64,000 nt of DNA from Proteles cristata cristata. Lineage: Eukaryota > Chordata > Mammalia > Carnivora > Hyaenidae. Within the stretch, counting starts at the first letter, position 1, and the number at the start of each line of letters is the position of its first letter. A program made the position numbers and the translations under genes. The DNA lies in NCBI GenBank assembly GCA_017311185.1, contig JAESUZ010004533.1, positions 1,240,001-1,304,000 on the forward strand. The letters run 5' to 3'. The notes under the pieces are model-generated. The model did no database searches, had not been told where the DNA came from, and saw only the letters and a program-made list of their open reading frames with translations. Below are positions 22,930 to 34,395 of this stretch, piece after piece.

Positions 22930-23372
22930 TGATGGTTAATTTTAAGTATCAACTTGACTGGAACATGGGGTAATTATTTCTGGGTATATCTGAGGGGGTG
23001 TTTCCAGATGAGGTTAGCATTTTAACTGATAGACTGAGTAAAGCAAATGGCCCTCTCCTCTGTGGATGGGCATCATCCAATCTGTTGAAGGCCTAAATAG
23101 AACAAATGACAGAGGAAGGGGGAGTTCTCGGTCTCTCTCTCTCTGTGTCTGACTGAGTTAGATCATTGGTATTCTCTTGCCCTCAGAATGAGACCGGGAC
23201 TTAGACTAGAACTACACCACTGCCTTTCCTGGGCTTCCAATTTGCAATTGGCAGATCCTGGGACTTCTCAGCCTCCATTATCACACCAATTTCTTAAAGT
23301 AAATCTCGCTCTCATTCTGTCTCTTTTGTCTTCGTCTCTCTCTCTGTCTTCCTGTCTCTAGATAGATATATA
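22930..23372 (+). mobile_element. MLT2-type (ERVL) LTR, 3' end lost
   Basis: It begins TGATGGTTAATTTTAAGTATC and continues through TCAACTTGACTGG, GGGTGTTTCCAGATGAGG, CATCCAATCTGTTGAAGGCC, CAGATCCTGGGACTTCTCAG and CACACCAATTTCTTAAAGTA, then a CT-rich and GATA-rich end. This order matches the LTR of the ancient ERVL family (MLT2) as I recall it. The terminal part normally ending in CA is missing. There is no internal viral coding sequence. Confidence 0.75.
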
Positions 23373-23394
23373 GATGATAGATATTCAATGCTAG

Positions 23395-23905
23395 TGACGG
23401 TATAACATATTGGACACTTTTATACAATGCAGGAAGAATAAAATAACTTTCATATATTTGTATATGAAAGTACAATATTTGTATCTAAGAATCTATTCTA
23501 AAATAATAATCTGAGATGTGTACAAGTATAGATGTAAAAAGCAATCACTGTTAAAAAAAAAAGCAATCACTGTTATTAGTTACATATATAAAAATTTTAC
23601 TCAACCAAGAATATCCAACAATAAAAAAATGCTCAAAGAATGATCTTTCCATTCAGTGAGAATCTTATGCTGCTATTATACAGATTGTGCAGATTTGTAG
23701 TATAGAAAATTACTCAGAAAATAATGTTAAAACGAAAAATAGCAAAACATAAAATCATATATAAAGTATAAACCAAACATTAACTTAATCTAAAAGGGAA
23801 GAAAGATATCAAAAGTAAATTTGTTTTATGTTGGTTAAAGACATATGAGAGCTTTACATTTTCCACTTTAAAATTTTCCAAAACAACTTGTTTTAGACTA
23901 TGGAT
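23395..23905 (+). mobile_element. Old L1M/HAL1-like 3' fragment
   Basis: AATCTATTCTAAAATAATAA, CTGCTATTATACAGATTGTG, AAAACATAAAATCATATATAA and ATTTTCCACTTTAAAATTTTCC follow the order of an old L1 3' end with its terminal T/A-rich sequence. A short tandem repeat (AAAAGCAATCACTGTTA twice, 23538-23576) lies inside. Confidence 0.55.
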
Positions 23906-24692
23906 ATATACTGTTTTTTATAACATGAAAAAATGTTGATTTAAATACTGCTATCTTGATAATGATAGTAAAATAGGTGAAAGTTAATGACTAGAAACTA
24001 TAGTTGAAAGGACTTGCAGGGTCTAGATAGAATTATTCATAGATGTTCCTGGAAACCCATAGTCTTTGAAAAGTTTATCTAAATTTGGAAAAAAAGATTC
24101 ATGATAACCTCACTGATACTTCTCTGGTTGTTTTTCCTTTTCCTCTTAAGAGACCACATGCTCTCTATGTCATAAGTGATTCATAATTTGACATGGGATT
24201 TTAAACTGTAATAAGTTCTTTATGTTATTTGATTTATTCTACTAAATAGAATTGTCTATATTTCTGATTCTTCTAGTGATTTTGCATTCCCATAACTTGT
24301 TATTAACTTTTGAAATAAGTTCAGAGACTAAGTCATTAACAAATGTTTCATTTGGTATTTCAGGAAAACTTTCATTCTATTCTTCAGATTTAGTATTTTC
24401 TGATTTCATTCACAATCTATAGAATTACATTGACTTTGTAAGGCATAAAGGAGTATAATTTGAGTTTTTTGTACTATCAAGATTAGAGTCAAGGATAATG
24501 ATACTTAAAACTACTGTTAACAAAAATGAATTCATATTCTGTTAACAGAAGTGGAAAGTTCTCAATGACAAAAGAAAAGAAAATGTCTATCATTTAATTT
24601 ATAAAAGTCAGAGGTGACAAATGTACCACTTGTCCAGGGGGGAAATATTATGATGTCTAGAAAAAGAGTATTATCCAGAAATAACCATAGAT
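23906..24692. other. Unassigned AT-rich DNA
   Basis: No repeat or ORF of note. Confidence 0.45.
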
Positions 24693-24705
24693 TAATAACA
24701 CTTTT

Positions 24706-24935
24706 TAAAATTTTTTTAATGTTTTATTTGTTTCTGAGAGAGAGAGAGAGAGAGAGAGAGACACCGTAAGAAGGGGAGGGTCAGAGAGAGAGGGAGACAC
24801 AGAATCTGAAACAGGCTCCAGGCTCCGAGCTAGCTGTCAGCACAGAGCCTGATGCGGGGCTTGAACCCACAAACCGTGAGATCTTGACCTGAGCCGAAGT
24901 AAGACGCTTAACCGACTGAGCCACCCGTGCGCCCC
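24706..24935 (-). mobile_element. CAN-SINE with target-site duplication
   Basis: Reverse element with AATGTTTTATTTG tail, a pure GA run (24737-24760) and a head ending GAGCCACCCGTGCGCCCC. The TSD TAATAACACTTTT is perfect (24693-24705 and 24936-24948). Confidence 0.97.
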
Positions 24936-25226
24936 TAATAACACTTTTCTTTAAAAAAATACCCCAAAGTTGAATGACATTCATGATATTATAGAAACTT
25001 GATAGAAAGATAATATTCAGCCTCTTTTGTTCTGATTCTCTATTCACAAAACGTTAAGATCTGAGCTAATTTGGGAGCCACTTGCAGATTAAATTATCCA
25101 TTTGTTGGGAAGTTACCAAATAATGAATCAGCACCTGGAATACAAGTCATCCTCTAATGAGTCTGCCTATAGTAAATTAGGTTCTCATGGCCCTTTCACC
25201 CACACATACACGTATACAATTAAATA

Positions 25227-25462
25227 CAGTGTGGTGGGTAAGAGGGCTGGCTCTTGAATCTGATTGTGTATTAATAGCCCATCTACTTATTAGCTACATG
25301 ACCTTGGGCAAATTCAGAGACAGTTTTTCACCTGGAAAAGAGGGTAAAAATATATACTTCAAGGATTTGTTGTGAGAATAACGTAACAGAAGAAATAAGT
25401 TAGAAAATGTAAAAGTCTTAGAAAAGTGACAACATGGTAAATGCTCAATAAAAATGAGCTGT
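25227..25462 (+). mobile_element. MIR
   Basis: GTGGTGGGTAAGAGGGCTGG, CTCTTGAATCTGATTGTG, TAGCTACATGACCTTGGGCA, and finally ATGGTAAATGCTCAATAAA follow the MIR consensus in the forward direction. Confidence 0.75.
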
Positions 25463-25846
25463 TCCTACGCTATCATCTGAACTTGCTGATGTGCTTAACT
25501 ATAGCCAGAAAAAAAAAATAGCTTTGATGATTTTCAGTGCAAATAGCCTGTTAGTTTTACTACTACATGACTAAGTGGAATCTGAGGTAGAATAAGATCT
25601 ATACTTTGATAAAACCAGTAGGTATGAGGTTTGCTGTTCGAAGTTATTTAGTGTCTCGGTCTGATCAAATTTAAACAATTATATGGAGAAAATATATTCA
25701 TATCTCATCCTAGTTCTTAATTATTTAGTAGCATATGTTTTGGGTTCTATAACTCTAAGCATGAACTAATACAGATAATGCCTGTATACACTTTGGCATT
25801 ATCTGTATATACTACATTTCTTTCTTACAATTAGAATAGCGATTAC
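25463..25846. other. Unassigned DNA with a strong hairpin
   Basis: No repeat assigned. It contains the 14-bp perfect inverted repeat at 25769-25808. Confidence 0.45.
25769..25808. repeat. Perfect 14-bp inverted repeat, 12-nt loop
   Basis: ATACAGATAATGCC (25769-25782) and GGCATTATCTGTAT (25795-25808) are exact reverse complements separated by TGTATACACTTT. The loop itself holds the palindrome TGTATACA. Confidence 0.85.
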
Positions 25847-25858
25847 AGTGAAACAAGT

Positions 25859-26068
25859 GGGGCGGCTGGGTGGCTCAGTTGCTTAAGCGTCCCACTTCAG
25901 CTCAGGTCATGATCTCAACACTTTGTGAGTTTGAGCCCCACATTGGGCTCTGTGCTGACAGCTCAGAGCCTAGAGCCTCTTTCAGATTTCGTGTCTCCCC
26001 TTCTCTTTGCCTCTCCCCTGCTCATGCTCTCTCTCTGTCTCTCAATAATAAAACCATCAAAAAAATAA
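25859..26068 (+). mobile_element. CAN-SINE with target-site duplication
   Basis: Starts GGGGCGGCTGGGTGGCTCAG, with GTTTGAGCCCCACATTGGGC and tail CTCAATAATAAAACC. The TSD AGTGAAACAAG lies at 25847-25857 and 26069-26079. Confidence 0.95.
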
Positions 26069-26079
26069 AGTGAAACAAG

Positions 26080-27885
26080 CAAAAGTAAGCTCATTGTATT
26101 ACAATCTGAGGTCACTTCCTAGAGATTGGCACTTGCTGAGTATTTTACCACAATAAGAATGCCGACAATTTGCTTTAATTTATGACAATTAAGAAAGTAT
26201 TCTATGTTTCAAGCTTTATTAAGAGCATTTATCTCAATAAATGACAAAAAATGCATCCAATGTTTTGCAAAATTGACTCATTTCTACTCTTATGTGGGAG
26301 GTTCAAGTCAAAATGTTTCTGTTTCAGTATTTTGGGTCCTAATTATTCACATATTTCTGCCCTAAAAACACTGGAGAAAGCTGTGCGATTAAGTCTTTTG
26401 CAATGTGAGCAACGCAGCATCCCACAGGTCTGTCACAGTCACTATCCCAAGAGACCTTCCATCTCACACGGCTGACCAATCAGTTATCTTTTTCACACAT
26501 TTCCTGATAACTGCATTGAAATATCACTCATATATAGTGTAAGGCTGCGAAGAAGAAAGATAATTGCGTTGTGCTATCATGGGCTAGAACTAGGGTTTGC
26601 AATGTCAATCTTAAAAGAAATTCTAGTTGGTTCATGCACAATGAAATAGTTAATAAGCAAAATTCAAAGATAGGCATTTTAAAAACCTAGAAAACAACCA
26701 ATTTTACTTTTTAAACAGAGAACTGAATTCTTAGTGGCCAATTCATTCATTCCCTCATTCAATAAATATTTGTTTTGATTCCAGCCAGAGAGATCACCAA
26801 TTGCATGGATGGAAGGTGAGCTTGGGAAATGGACAGAAGCCAGAGAGGTGAGCAGAGGCCCCATCACAGGATGACCTTGGGGACCAAGTCAAGGGGTAAA
26901 GGCATCAGGGAAGTATTAAGCAGTCAAAAGGAGGAGGATAGTTCACCCAAACAAGTTGGTTTTAGAATAGATAAAGGAAGATTGGAAAATAATTTTATTA
27001 TGGGCGTAATGTAAAATTTCACTTTTTTAGATTTCTAAATCTGGATTAATTAGAATGCTAGCCTTTTATGTAAAGGAGTCAATGACACATAACCCATTTT
27101 GAGACCTCAGAACTGGAATATGTGCACCAATATCGGCATTATTCCTCTTTTATTTGTTTATATTAATATTTGCTAAGCTCTTGTTAGGTCCCTAGCACTG
27201 TTCTAGTTGAAAAGGGCAAGGACAAGACCTGAAGCCATGTGGCCTTCTGAATCTTCCTGGCTCACTACATACAGTATGGTGGGGGCTGAGAGCCGGAGTC
27301 TGGACTATACCTATGGTGAGTACTTCCCCACTTTTCTCCACACGGGATTTCTTAGAGTCTGAACCAATAAAACAAACATAAGTCAGTATCTTCTTTATAG
27401 ATAGCAAATGCTTTTCTCAAGTTTAGGATTATTCTTATTACTATAATTTGTTTCTTGTTATTTATTGTACATGCAGCTTTTCTTTCCTACCAACTGGATG
27501 CTGGGTTAACTTTTGGAGATGAAAAATTAAAACTAAACTGTCTTTGCTCTCATGGAGCTCATTTAAAGCACAAACTCATACCTAAAATGATATGCATGAA
27601 TAACTGAAACATATTTTGATTAGGCAATTAGAATACAATGAAGGAGGAAAATTTAATTAACTGCCAATTACTTTGTTTTAGCCCATACGTTGTTGATCAA
27701 CTCTGGGCTGACTCTGTTCCTGGGTAATTTCAGATTCTGGAAAAATCATCAAAATGCTTTTGATCCCTGACGATGATGAAAAATTGCAAAAAGAACTGCC
27801 AATCCAAAATTTATGAGATTGTCAACTTCCTCATCATGATGATCATCAATATCATCAATGCATAATAAAACTAGCAGTTACAGAG
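26080..27885. other. Mostly unassigned DNA
   Basis: Possible traces of old L2/MIR-like sequence (for example AATTCATTCATTCCCTCATTC near 26739 and CTCATGGAGCTCATTT near 27550) are too weak to annotate. I recognise no exon. ORFs at 26251-26475 and 27192-27407 show no domain. Confidence 0.4.
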
Positions 27886-27903
27886 AAATTACTAAATTCC
27901 AGA

Positions 27904-29339
27904 CATAAGTTTTATTTAAATTCTAGTTAGTTAACATACTTGTAGCATTATGTTCAAGTGTATTATTTAGTGATTCACCGCTTACATACAACACCCAGCG
28001 CTCATCATAACCAGTGCTCTCCTTAATACTCATCATCCATTTAACACATACCCCCACCCACCTCCCCTCCAACAACCTTCAGTTTGTTCTCTATAGTTAA
28101 GAGTCTCTTTTCTGGTTTGCCTTTCCTTTCTTTCCCCCTTATGTTTTATGTTTTGTTTCTTAAATTCTGCATGGAAAAATGGACAGAAATATGCAAAGGA
28201 ATGAAACTGGATCACTTTCTTACACCATACAGAAAAATAAAATCAAAATGGTTGAAATGTCTAAATGTGAGACAGGACACCATCAAAATCCTAAAGGAGA
28301 ACACGGGCAGTTACCTCTTTGACATCAGCTGTAAAAATTTTTTATCAGACATGTCAATGGAAGCAAGGGAAACAAAAGCAAAAATGAACTATTAGGGCTT
28401 CATCAAGATAAAAATCTTCTGCATGGTACAAGAAACAATCAACAAATTAAAAGGCAATCTTTGGAATGGATATTTTGGAGAAGATATTTGCAAATGATAT
28501 ATCTGATAAAGGGGTAGTATCCAAAACATATAATGAACTTATAAAACCAAACACCCCAAAAACAAATAACCCAGTTCAAAAATGGGAAGAAGGCATAAAT
28601 AAAGATTTTTCCAAAGACATACAATACAGATGGTTAACTGACACATGAAAAGGTGCTCAACATCACTCATCATCTGGGAAATACAAATCAAAGTTATCAT
28701 GAGATATCACCTCACACCTGTCAGAATAGCTAAAATTAACACAGGAAACAATACATTTTGGTGAGGCTATGAGGATACAGAAAAAGGGGAACCCTCTTGC
28801 ACTGCTGGTGGGAATGCAAGCTTGCGTTGCTACTCTGGAAAACAGTATGGAGCTTCCTCAAAAAGTTAAAGATAGAACTACCTTATGAACAGCAATTGCA
28901 CTACTAGATATTTACCCAAAGGATACAAAAATACTGATTCAAAGGCATACGTGTACCTGATGTTTATAGCACCATTACCAACAATAGCCAAATTATGGAA
29001 GGAGCTTAAGTGCCCATCAATTGATGAATGGATAAAAATGTTGTGATATATCTGGAGTCCTTGGGTGGCTTAGTCAGTGAAGTGTCCAACTCTTGATCTC
29101 AGCTCAGGTCTTGATCTCAGGGTTGTTAGTTCAAGCCCTCTGTTGGGCCCCACACTGGGAATGAAGCCTACTTAAAACAAATGACAGGAAAAAGCTGTGG
29201 TATATATACACAATGGGATATTACTCAACCATAAAAAAAGAATGAAATCTTGCCATTTACAATGATGTGGATGGAGCTAGAGTGTTATGCTAAGCAAAAT
29301 GAGTCAGTCAGAGAAAGACAAATACACTATGGTTTCAAT
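27904..29339 (-). mobile_element. L1 with twin-priming 5' inversion, bounded by TSD
   Basis: The left part (27904-28167) is an L1 3' terminus in minus orientation, starting TTTTATTTAAATTCTAGTTA, the reverse of the L1 end. At about 28167/28168 the orientation flips. From there to about 29336 the plus strand reads L1 ORF2 in order (GAATGAAACTGGATCAC, AAATGTGAGACAGGACACC, GGAATGCAAGCTTGCG, CAGTCAGAGAAAGACAAATA). The two segments abut in L1 coordinates with only about 10 nt lost. The whole is flanked by AAATTACTAAATTCCAGA (27886-27903) and AAATTACAAGTATTCCAGA (29340-29358). It is one insertion event with an inverted 5' part. ORFs at 28084-28395, 28439-28624 and 28466-28648 are ORF2 shreds or shadows. 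Confidence 0.9.
29052..29188 (+). mobile_element. Short older CAN-SINE nested in the inverted L1
   Basis: About 137 bp: TGGAGTCCTTGGGTGGCTTAG head, ACTCTTGATCTCAGCTCAGG, GGGCCCCACACTGGGAATGA, CCTACTTAAAACAAATGAC, with the CT-rich body absent. It is flanked by duplicated L1 sequence, AAAAATGTTGTGATATAT (about 29034-29051) and AAAAAGCTGTGGTATATAT (from 29189). Confidence 0.85.
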
Positions 29340-29358
29340 AAATTACAAGTATTCCAGA

Positions 29359-30255
29359 TGGCAGTCTTTACATGTTCATTTATTTCTTTTGATCTATAAC
29401 TGTTATTAATTTCCAGTGTCCTTAAACAATGAGCATATAATGCCATCTATATTATTTCTACTTTGGTAAGTTAATTAATTGAGGTCTTACTTATACCTTA
29501 ATATGAGGCTGCTTTTTGTGAATGTTTTAGGAAACCTGAACATAAGTGTTAGGAATATTGTTGATTATACTTTTATTATTTTGTTTTATAAAGTATTTTC
29601 TAATGTGTTTTGCCTTGAGTTTAAACTTTGGTATTACACCACGGTTTGAGGTATTTGGCCTTGCCCTCAGTCTATTCAGTAGGCCCATGCTTTTATTTTT
29701 TGCTACTTTATCAATTTTGCTTTAGATATATTTGAGGGGAGATAGACCCAGATACTCTGAAAGCTCATCCCTTTCCACACTGAGGTAGCTAAATTAGAAG
29801 CTGGCTCAGGTCTGAGTTTTTTAATCAGAATTAAAATACATATTTATATTTTCCAATAATTTATCTGATTGAGCAAACAAGTTAATGTCAGGGTAGAGCT
29901 CTCAATAAAGCCCCTCAGTAAGGAGGCCACTTCCTTGAATGTAAGCTCCCTTATTTCTTCCTACTCTCTCTATAAATATGAAAGCATTATGGGGCAAGCT
30001 TCCTCTCCTGAAATCTTCTCCTTGGTGAGTCCGATACAGATGCATTTCTTGCCACAGTATGCCAAGAGGACAATGTCCAATGCACATTGTTTCTTCCCAA
30101 CAGTTCATGTTTTATTTTATGTGGACAGAATGTAGGGTTAGGACTGAGTGTCCACTCCCATGTCATGACACTCCCTCCTCCATAAACACATAGCCTGGCT
30201 GTGCAATGTGAGCTAAACTTAATCTGCACCTTTATACATTATGGTAATAAAATTA
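29359..30255. other. Unassigned DNA
   Basis: Around 29600 it may hold decayed LINE sequence. A TATA-like TATAAATATGAA at about 29970 and overlapping ORFs on both strands at 29869-30229 do not resolve into a gene I recognise. Confidence 0.4.
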
Positions 30256-30262
30256 CCTTATT

Positions 30263-30464
30263 GGGGTGCCTGGATAGTTGAGTTGGTTAAGTGTCTGATT
30301 CTTGATGTCAGCTGAAGTCATGATTTCTACAGTTCAGGAGGTCAAGCCCTGGGCTGGACTCTGACTGTGCAGAGTCTGCATGGGATTCTCTCCCTCTGTC
30401 TCTGCCCCTACCCCACTTGTGCTCTCTCTCTCTCTCTCTTTCTCAAAATAAATAAACTTTAAAG
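30263..30464 (+). mobile_element. CAN-SINE, older variant
   Basis: Starts GGGGTGCCTGGATAGTTGAG, with CTGATTCTTGATGTCAGCTG and CAGAGTCTGCATGGGATTCT, and ends in AAAATAAATAAACTTTAAA. CCTTATT occurs just before it (30256-30262) and just after it (30469-30475), consistent with a short or eroded TSD. Confidence 0.9.
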
Positions 30465-30477
30465 AATGCCTTATTTA

Positions 30478-30682
30478 GGGGTACCCTGGTGACTCAGTCA
30501 GTTAAGTGACCGACTTCAGCTCAGGTCATGATATCATCGTTAATGGGTTCAAACCCTGCATCGGGCTCTGTGCTGACAGCGAGCTCAGAGCCTAAAGCCT
30601 GCTTCGGATTCTGTATCTCCCTCTCTCTCTGCTGCTCCCCCACATTCTCTCTTTCCCTCAAAAATAAATACACATTAAAACA
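30478..30682 (+). mobile_element. CAN-SINE inserted next to the previous SINE
   Basis: Starts GGGGTACCCTGGTGACTCAG and ends AAAAATAAATACACATTAAAA. The TSD AATGCCTTATTTA (30465-30477 and 30683-30695) is perfect. Its left copy includes the right-flank TSD of the SINE at 30263. Confidence 0.95.
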
Positions 30683-30840
30683 AATGCCTTATTTATATAC
30701 TTACTTATTTATATTGTAGATGCATTTGGTCTAAGTATTGTGACCTTTCTGCTTTCCTTTTTATGCTACTGTTGTTCCCCTCCCCCCCCTCGTTTCTTCG
30801 GTTTTCCATCCTGCATTCACCGTAAGATTGTGTTTGCTTT

Positions 30841-31060
30841 GGGGATGCCTGGGTGGCTCAGTCCATTAAGTGTCTGACTTAAGCCCAGGTCATGATCTCA
30901 CAGTCCATGAGTTGGAGCCCTGCATCAGGCTCTGTGCTGACAACTCAGAGCCTGGAGCCTGCTTCAGATTCTGTGTCTCCCCCTTCCTCTCTGCCCTGCC
31001 CCCTCCTCACTCTCTGTCTCTCAAAAAAATGAATAAAATGTTAAAAAATTTAAAAAATAT
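30841..31060 (+). mobile_element. CAN-SINE with target-site duplication
   Basis: Starts GGGGATGCCTGGGTGGCTCA, with CCTGGAGCCTGCTTCAGATT and tail ATGAATAAAATGTTAAAA. The TSD is ATTGTGTTTGCT (from 30828) against ATTGTATTTGCT (31061-31072). Confidence 0.94.
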
Positions 31061-31072
31061 ATTGTATTTGCT

Positions 31073-31559
31073 CTGTGTTGTTTTGCGCATACATGCTCTT
31101 TCAGAAAATTTTAGTTTGTCCTTTTGTGGCTAACTTTACAACACTAATATTACAGTGGATAATTCATTTTTAGAGTCTGTGTCGCTTCATCACTCAATGT
31201 AATGATATAATTACTGTACTTCCACTGCAGTCCACCTCCCTCTTCTCCCCCTTGCTGTAACTTCCTGTTACATTTAGTCCTCTAGTAGTTCCCTTTTATT
31301 GAAAATACATGATTACATTTATAACGCTCAGTTTATCAACTCTAAATGTCGCATTTGCTACTCTGTTCTTACATCTCATCCCCCTCACCCTTTCTATATT
31401 TTCAGAGCATAAACCTAAAAATGTCATAAACTTATAAATTATAAAATTTTAAGAAAAATTCCCACTAATATTTAGGTTAAAGCTTATATTTAAATGAACT
31501 CAGTGCTCATGTTGAATCCTTTGACACAGCTTTCCTATTCATCTTCTACTTGGCTGGGT
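31073..31559. other. Unassigned DNA
   Basis: No repeat or ORF recognised with confidence. Confidence 0.4.
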
Positions 31560-33830
31560 CTTTTCAACGAGGATTCATGACATCTTGAATGAGTAAACAT
31601 ATTGGCCCTTGTTCTCTTACTGTATGGATATAAAATTCTAGGATCAGATGAGATCAAGTGCGTTCAGGGTGGGATGGTCGTTGACTGGATATAAAAGTCT
31701 AAAGGGTTCATACTTTCTTTCCTTGAGGACTTTGAAATAATTAAATTATCAGTTTCTATTTCCTTACAAAAATCTGATTACTTTCCCCTTAGGTGATTTA
31801 ATATTTTTGTCCAGATGTCCAAACACTTTTTTAAATCTCTGAAACTCTACATCTTTATTTATTTATACCTTGGTTTGATTTGACTGTATTATTTTTTCTT
31901 TGGACATGTCATATACTTTCAATTTTCTAAATCTGATAAATTTTATCTAATTGTGCCTTTGAATATTTTTTTTCTTCCACTTGTTTAGTTTTCTTCTTTA
32001 AGCTGGCTATCTGTCATCAGGGTCTCTATTATTATCAACCTAATCTTTTCAACCTCTGTGTTCTTTTCCATTTCATTTTCAATTTCATTTCCTCTGAAGC
32101 TTGCTTTCCATGGCTTAACTGTTAATCAGTTAGCCCAGTCAAATATAAGAAAAATTAAAGTTTTAATTTTGTCTTTTTACTTTAACTTCTTCCTTCTTTG
32201 ATTGTCTTCCTTTCTTTATGAAGAGCTAAGTTTCCAACCAATATCATTTTCCTTGTCTCTAAAGATCTTTCAACATTTCTTGCAAGCTAGGTCCAGTGGC
32301 AACAAATTCCCTCAATTCTTGTTTGTCTAGAAGGCTTCCCTTTGGGAAGGTAATTTCACAGGCTAGAGGATTCTAGCCTGGTGTTTTGTTTTGTTTTTTC
32401 TTCTCAAAACTTTAAATATTTCACTACACTCGCTTATTTGCATGGTTTCTGAGAAGTTGGATGTAATTCTTACCATCTTTGCTCCTCTAGAGGTGAAGGA
32501 TTGTTCTCTCTGGTTTCTCTCAGGAGTTTTCACTTTGCCTTTGATTTTCTGGAGTTTGAAAGTGATATACTTGCATTTAATGTTTTGTCTGTTTGGTTTT
32601 TGTTTTGTTTATTTGTTTTTGTTATTCATCCTGCTTGAGTTTCTCTGAGCATCCTGGGTCTGTGGTTGGATGTTTGATATTAATTTGGGGGAAACAGTCA
32701 TTATTTTCGCAAATATTTTTTCTGTTCATTTCTTTCCTCTACCTGGAATTCTTATCGCATGTATGTTACACAATTTTCAGCAGTCCCACAGTTCTTAAAT
32801 ATTCTCTTCTCCCCCTTCTTCTTCTTCTTTTTTTTTTTCTGTTTGCTTTCAGTTTTGGAGGGGTCTACTGAGATATCCTCAAGTTCAGATATTCCACCCC
32901 CAGCCATTCCCAGTCTAATAAGCCCATTGAGGCCAATTCATTTCTTTTATAGCAGTTTTGGTCTCTAACATTTCTTTCTGTTTTTTCTCAGAATTTCCAC
33001 CATCTGTCTTTATCTATCAGAGCCCTTCACATACCCACTATAGTTGTTTTAATTCCTGATCCAATAATTCCAACGTTCTTGCCATATCTGAAATTCAGGT
33101 CTTATGTTTTCTGTGTGTCTTCAAATTTACTTTTTGCCTTTAAATATGTCTTGTAATTTTTTCTTAACAGCTGGATGTGATGTCCTAGGTAAAAGGAACT
33201 GTTATAAATAGGCTTTAGTTATGTGGTAATAAGGTGGGGGGGGGTGAGGATTATCCCATAGTCTTTTGAGAATATCTCTTGTCTTTTAGTGAGCTCATGC
33301 TTCAGGACTGGGAACCTCACATGTGTTTATCATTCCCCCTGACCCTTAGGTGGTGCAGGAAAGCTAGATCTGGCTGGATTTGAGTGTTTACCTTCTTCTG
33401 TGTTAGTGAGGCTCTGGTTAAATAGTTTCTCTGAGGGCAGACCTTATTTAAAAGAATACAATATTCTGGCATATTTAAAGATGTTCCTTTTCCTCCTCTC
33501 CTGGCAGAAATATAAAAGGATTGTTTTCCTCTATTCCCCATAAAGACCTAGAAGAGATCCTGGAGGCAAAACTAACAAAAGTATGGGGGCATATTATGGT
33601 TGAGTGTCCCAGTGGGTTTTAAATCTAAGATATTCACAATGAGCTTCCAGCAATTCATATTTAGGTTTATATTCCTATTCGTGCTCAACCGTATTCATCA
33701 GTACACTTCAAGTTTCTCGATCCTGGCGCTGGTTCCTGATCTTGGTTTCTGTGCTGTTCAGTTTTGACTCCCCATATTCACTCATGTGTTCCCCTGTGGT
33801 TTCACTTCTTACACATGTAAGAAGAAACAC
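31560..33830 (-). mobile_element. Ancient L1M/HAL1-like LINE, antisense, 5' region
   Basis: The plus strand reads as a long T-rich antisense LINE: TTGCATGGTTTCTGAGAAGT, CTCTGGTTTCTCTCAGGAGT, ATCCTGCTTGAGTTTCTCTG, CATGTATGTTACACAATTTT, ATTCCTGATCCAATAATTCC, TTTCTTAACAGCTGGATGTG, AGGTAAAAGGAACTGTTATA, GGCTCTGGTTAAATAGTTTC. These follow the order I recall for an old L1 ORF1/5'-UTR-like region on the opposite strand. ORFs at 32391-32968 on the plus strand are Phe/Leu-rich antisense shadows. Boundaries are approximate. Confidence 0.55.
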
Positions 33831-34149
33831 TAATATATATATTTTTTAGTTTATTCAGCTTTTAACTTCTTGTTAGAATGAAGTGGTAACATTCAAGCTG
33901 GCATGGAAACCTATTCATTCATAGTAATTTTTTGAGAATCTATTCTATTTGAGTTCTTACTGGGAAAAATGTTGTGATGTTTTTATCCCTAAGAAATACA
34001 ACATTTATTCTTTTCAGGCAGAGTCTTTGTTAGACATATCTTATGAGTATATTATCAAGTAAATAAATAACAGTCATATTCAGTAAGGGTCTTTGAATGT
34101 ACTACACTAATATTTCAACTTTTCACACATCTCTGATCCATCATGGGTT
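33831..34149. other. Unassigned DNA
   Basis: AT-rich sequence, no repeat or gene recognised. Confidence 0.4.
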
Positions 34150-34395
34150 GGTACCAAAGAGGCAGCAAAACCTGGTAGTTTAGACCAAATAATCCTTGGT
34201 TCTATACCGAGATTCAAACTTATAAACTGAGTGACCTGGAAGAAATTAGTTATTTAGTCATTGTTCATCCCCTACCCTATGAAGTGAGCTTATCAACCAT
34301 ATTTATCTAATAAGATTATCATGACAATTAATGTAGTAATGAATGTAAACTCTAGAGAAAAACATTACATGATGAGCACATAGTAACAAAATTTG
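34150..34395 (+). mobile_element. MIR-like SINE, strongly decayed
   Basis: CAAAACCTGGTAGTTTAGAC, AACTGAGTGACCTGGAAGAA, AATAAGATTATCATGACAAT and GATGAGCACATAGTAAC follow the MIR order in the forward direction. Confidence 0.5.

Noticed and set aside
28084..28395. 103-codon ORF
   Set aside because: It starts in antisense L1 3' UTR and continues in L1 ORF2 across the inversion joint, so it is not a gene.
29970..30020. TATA-like TATAAATATGAA followed by a short ORF
   Set aside because: AT-rich DNA yields such words by chance. The ORF has no recognisable domain and minus-strand ORFs overlap it.
30478..31060. Regularly repeated similar units, at first suggesting an array
   Set aside because: They are independent SINE insertions with their own TSDs, and not a CRISPR or satellite array.
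32391..32968. Hydrophobic Phe/Leu-rich plus-strand ORFs resembling membrane proteins
   Set aside because: T-rich antisense of an old LINE gives such frames routinely. Three of them overlap in different frames.
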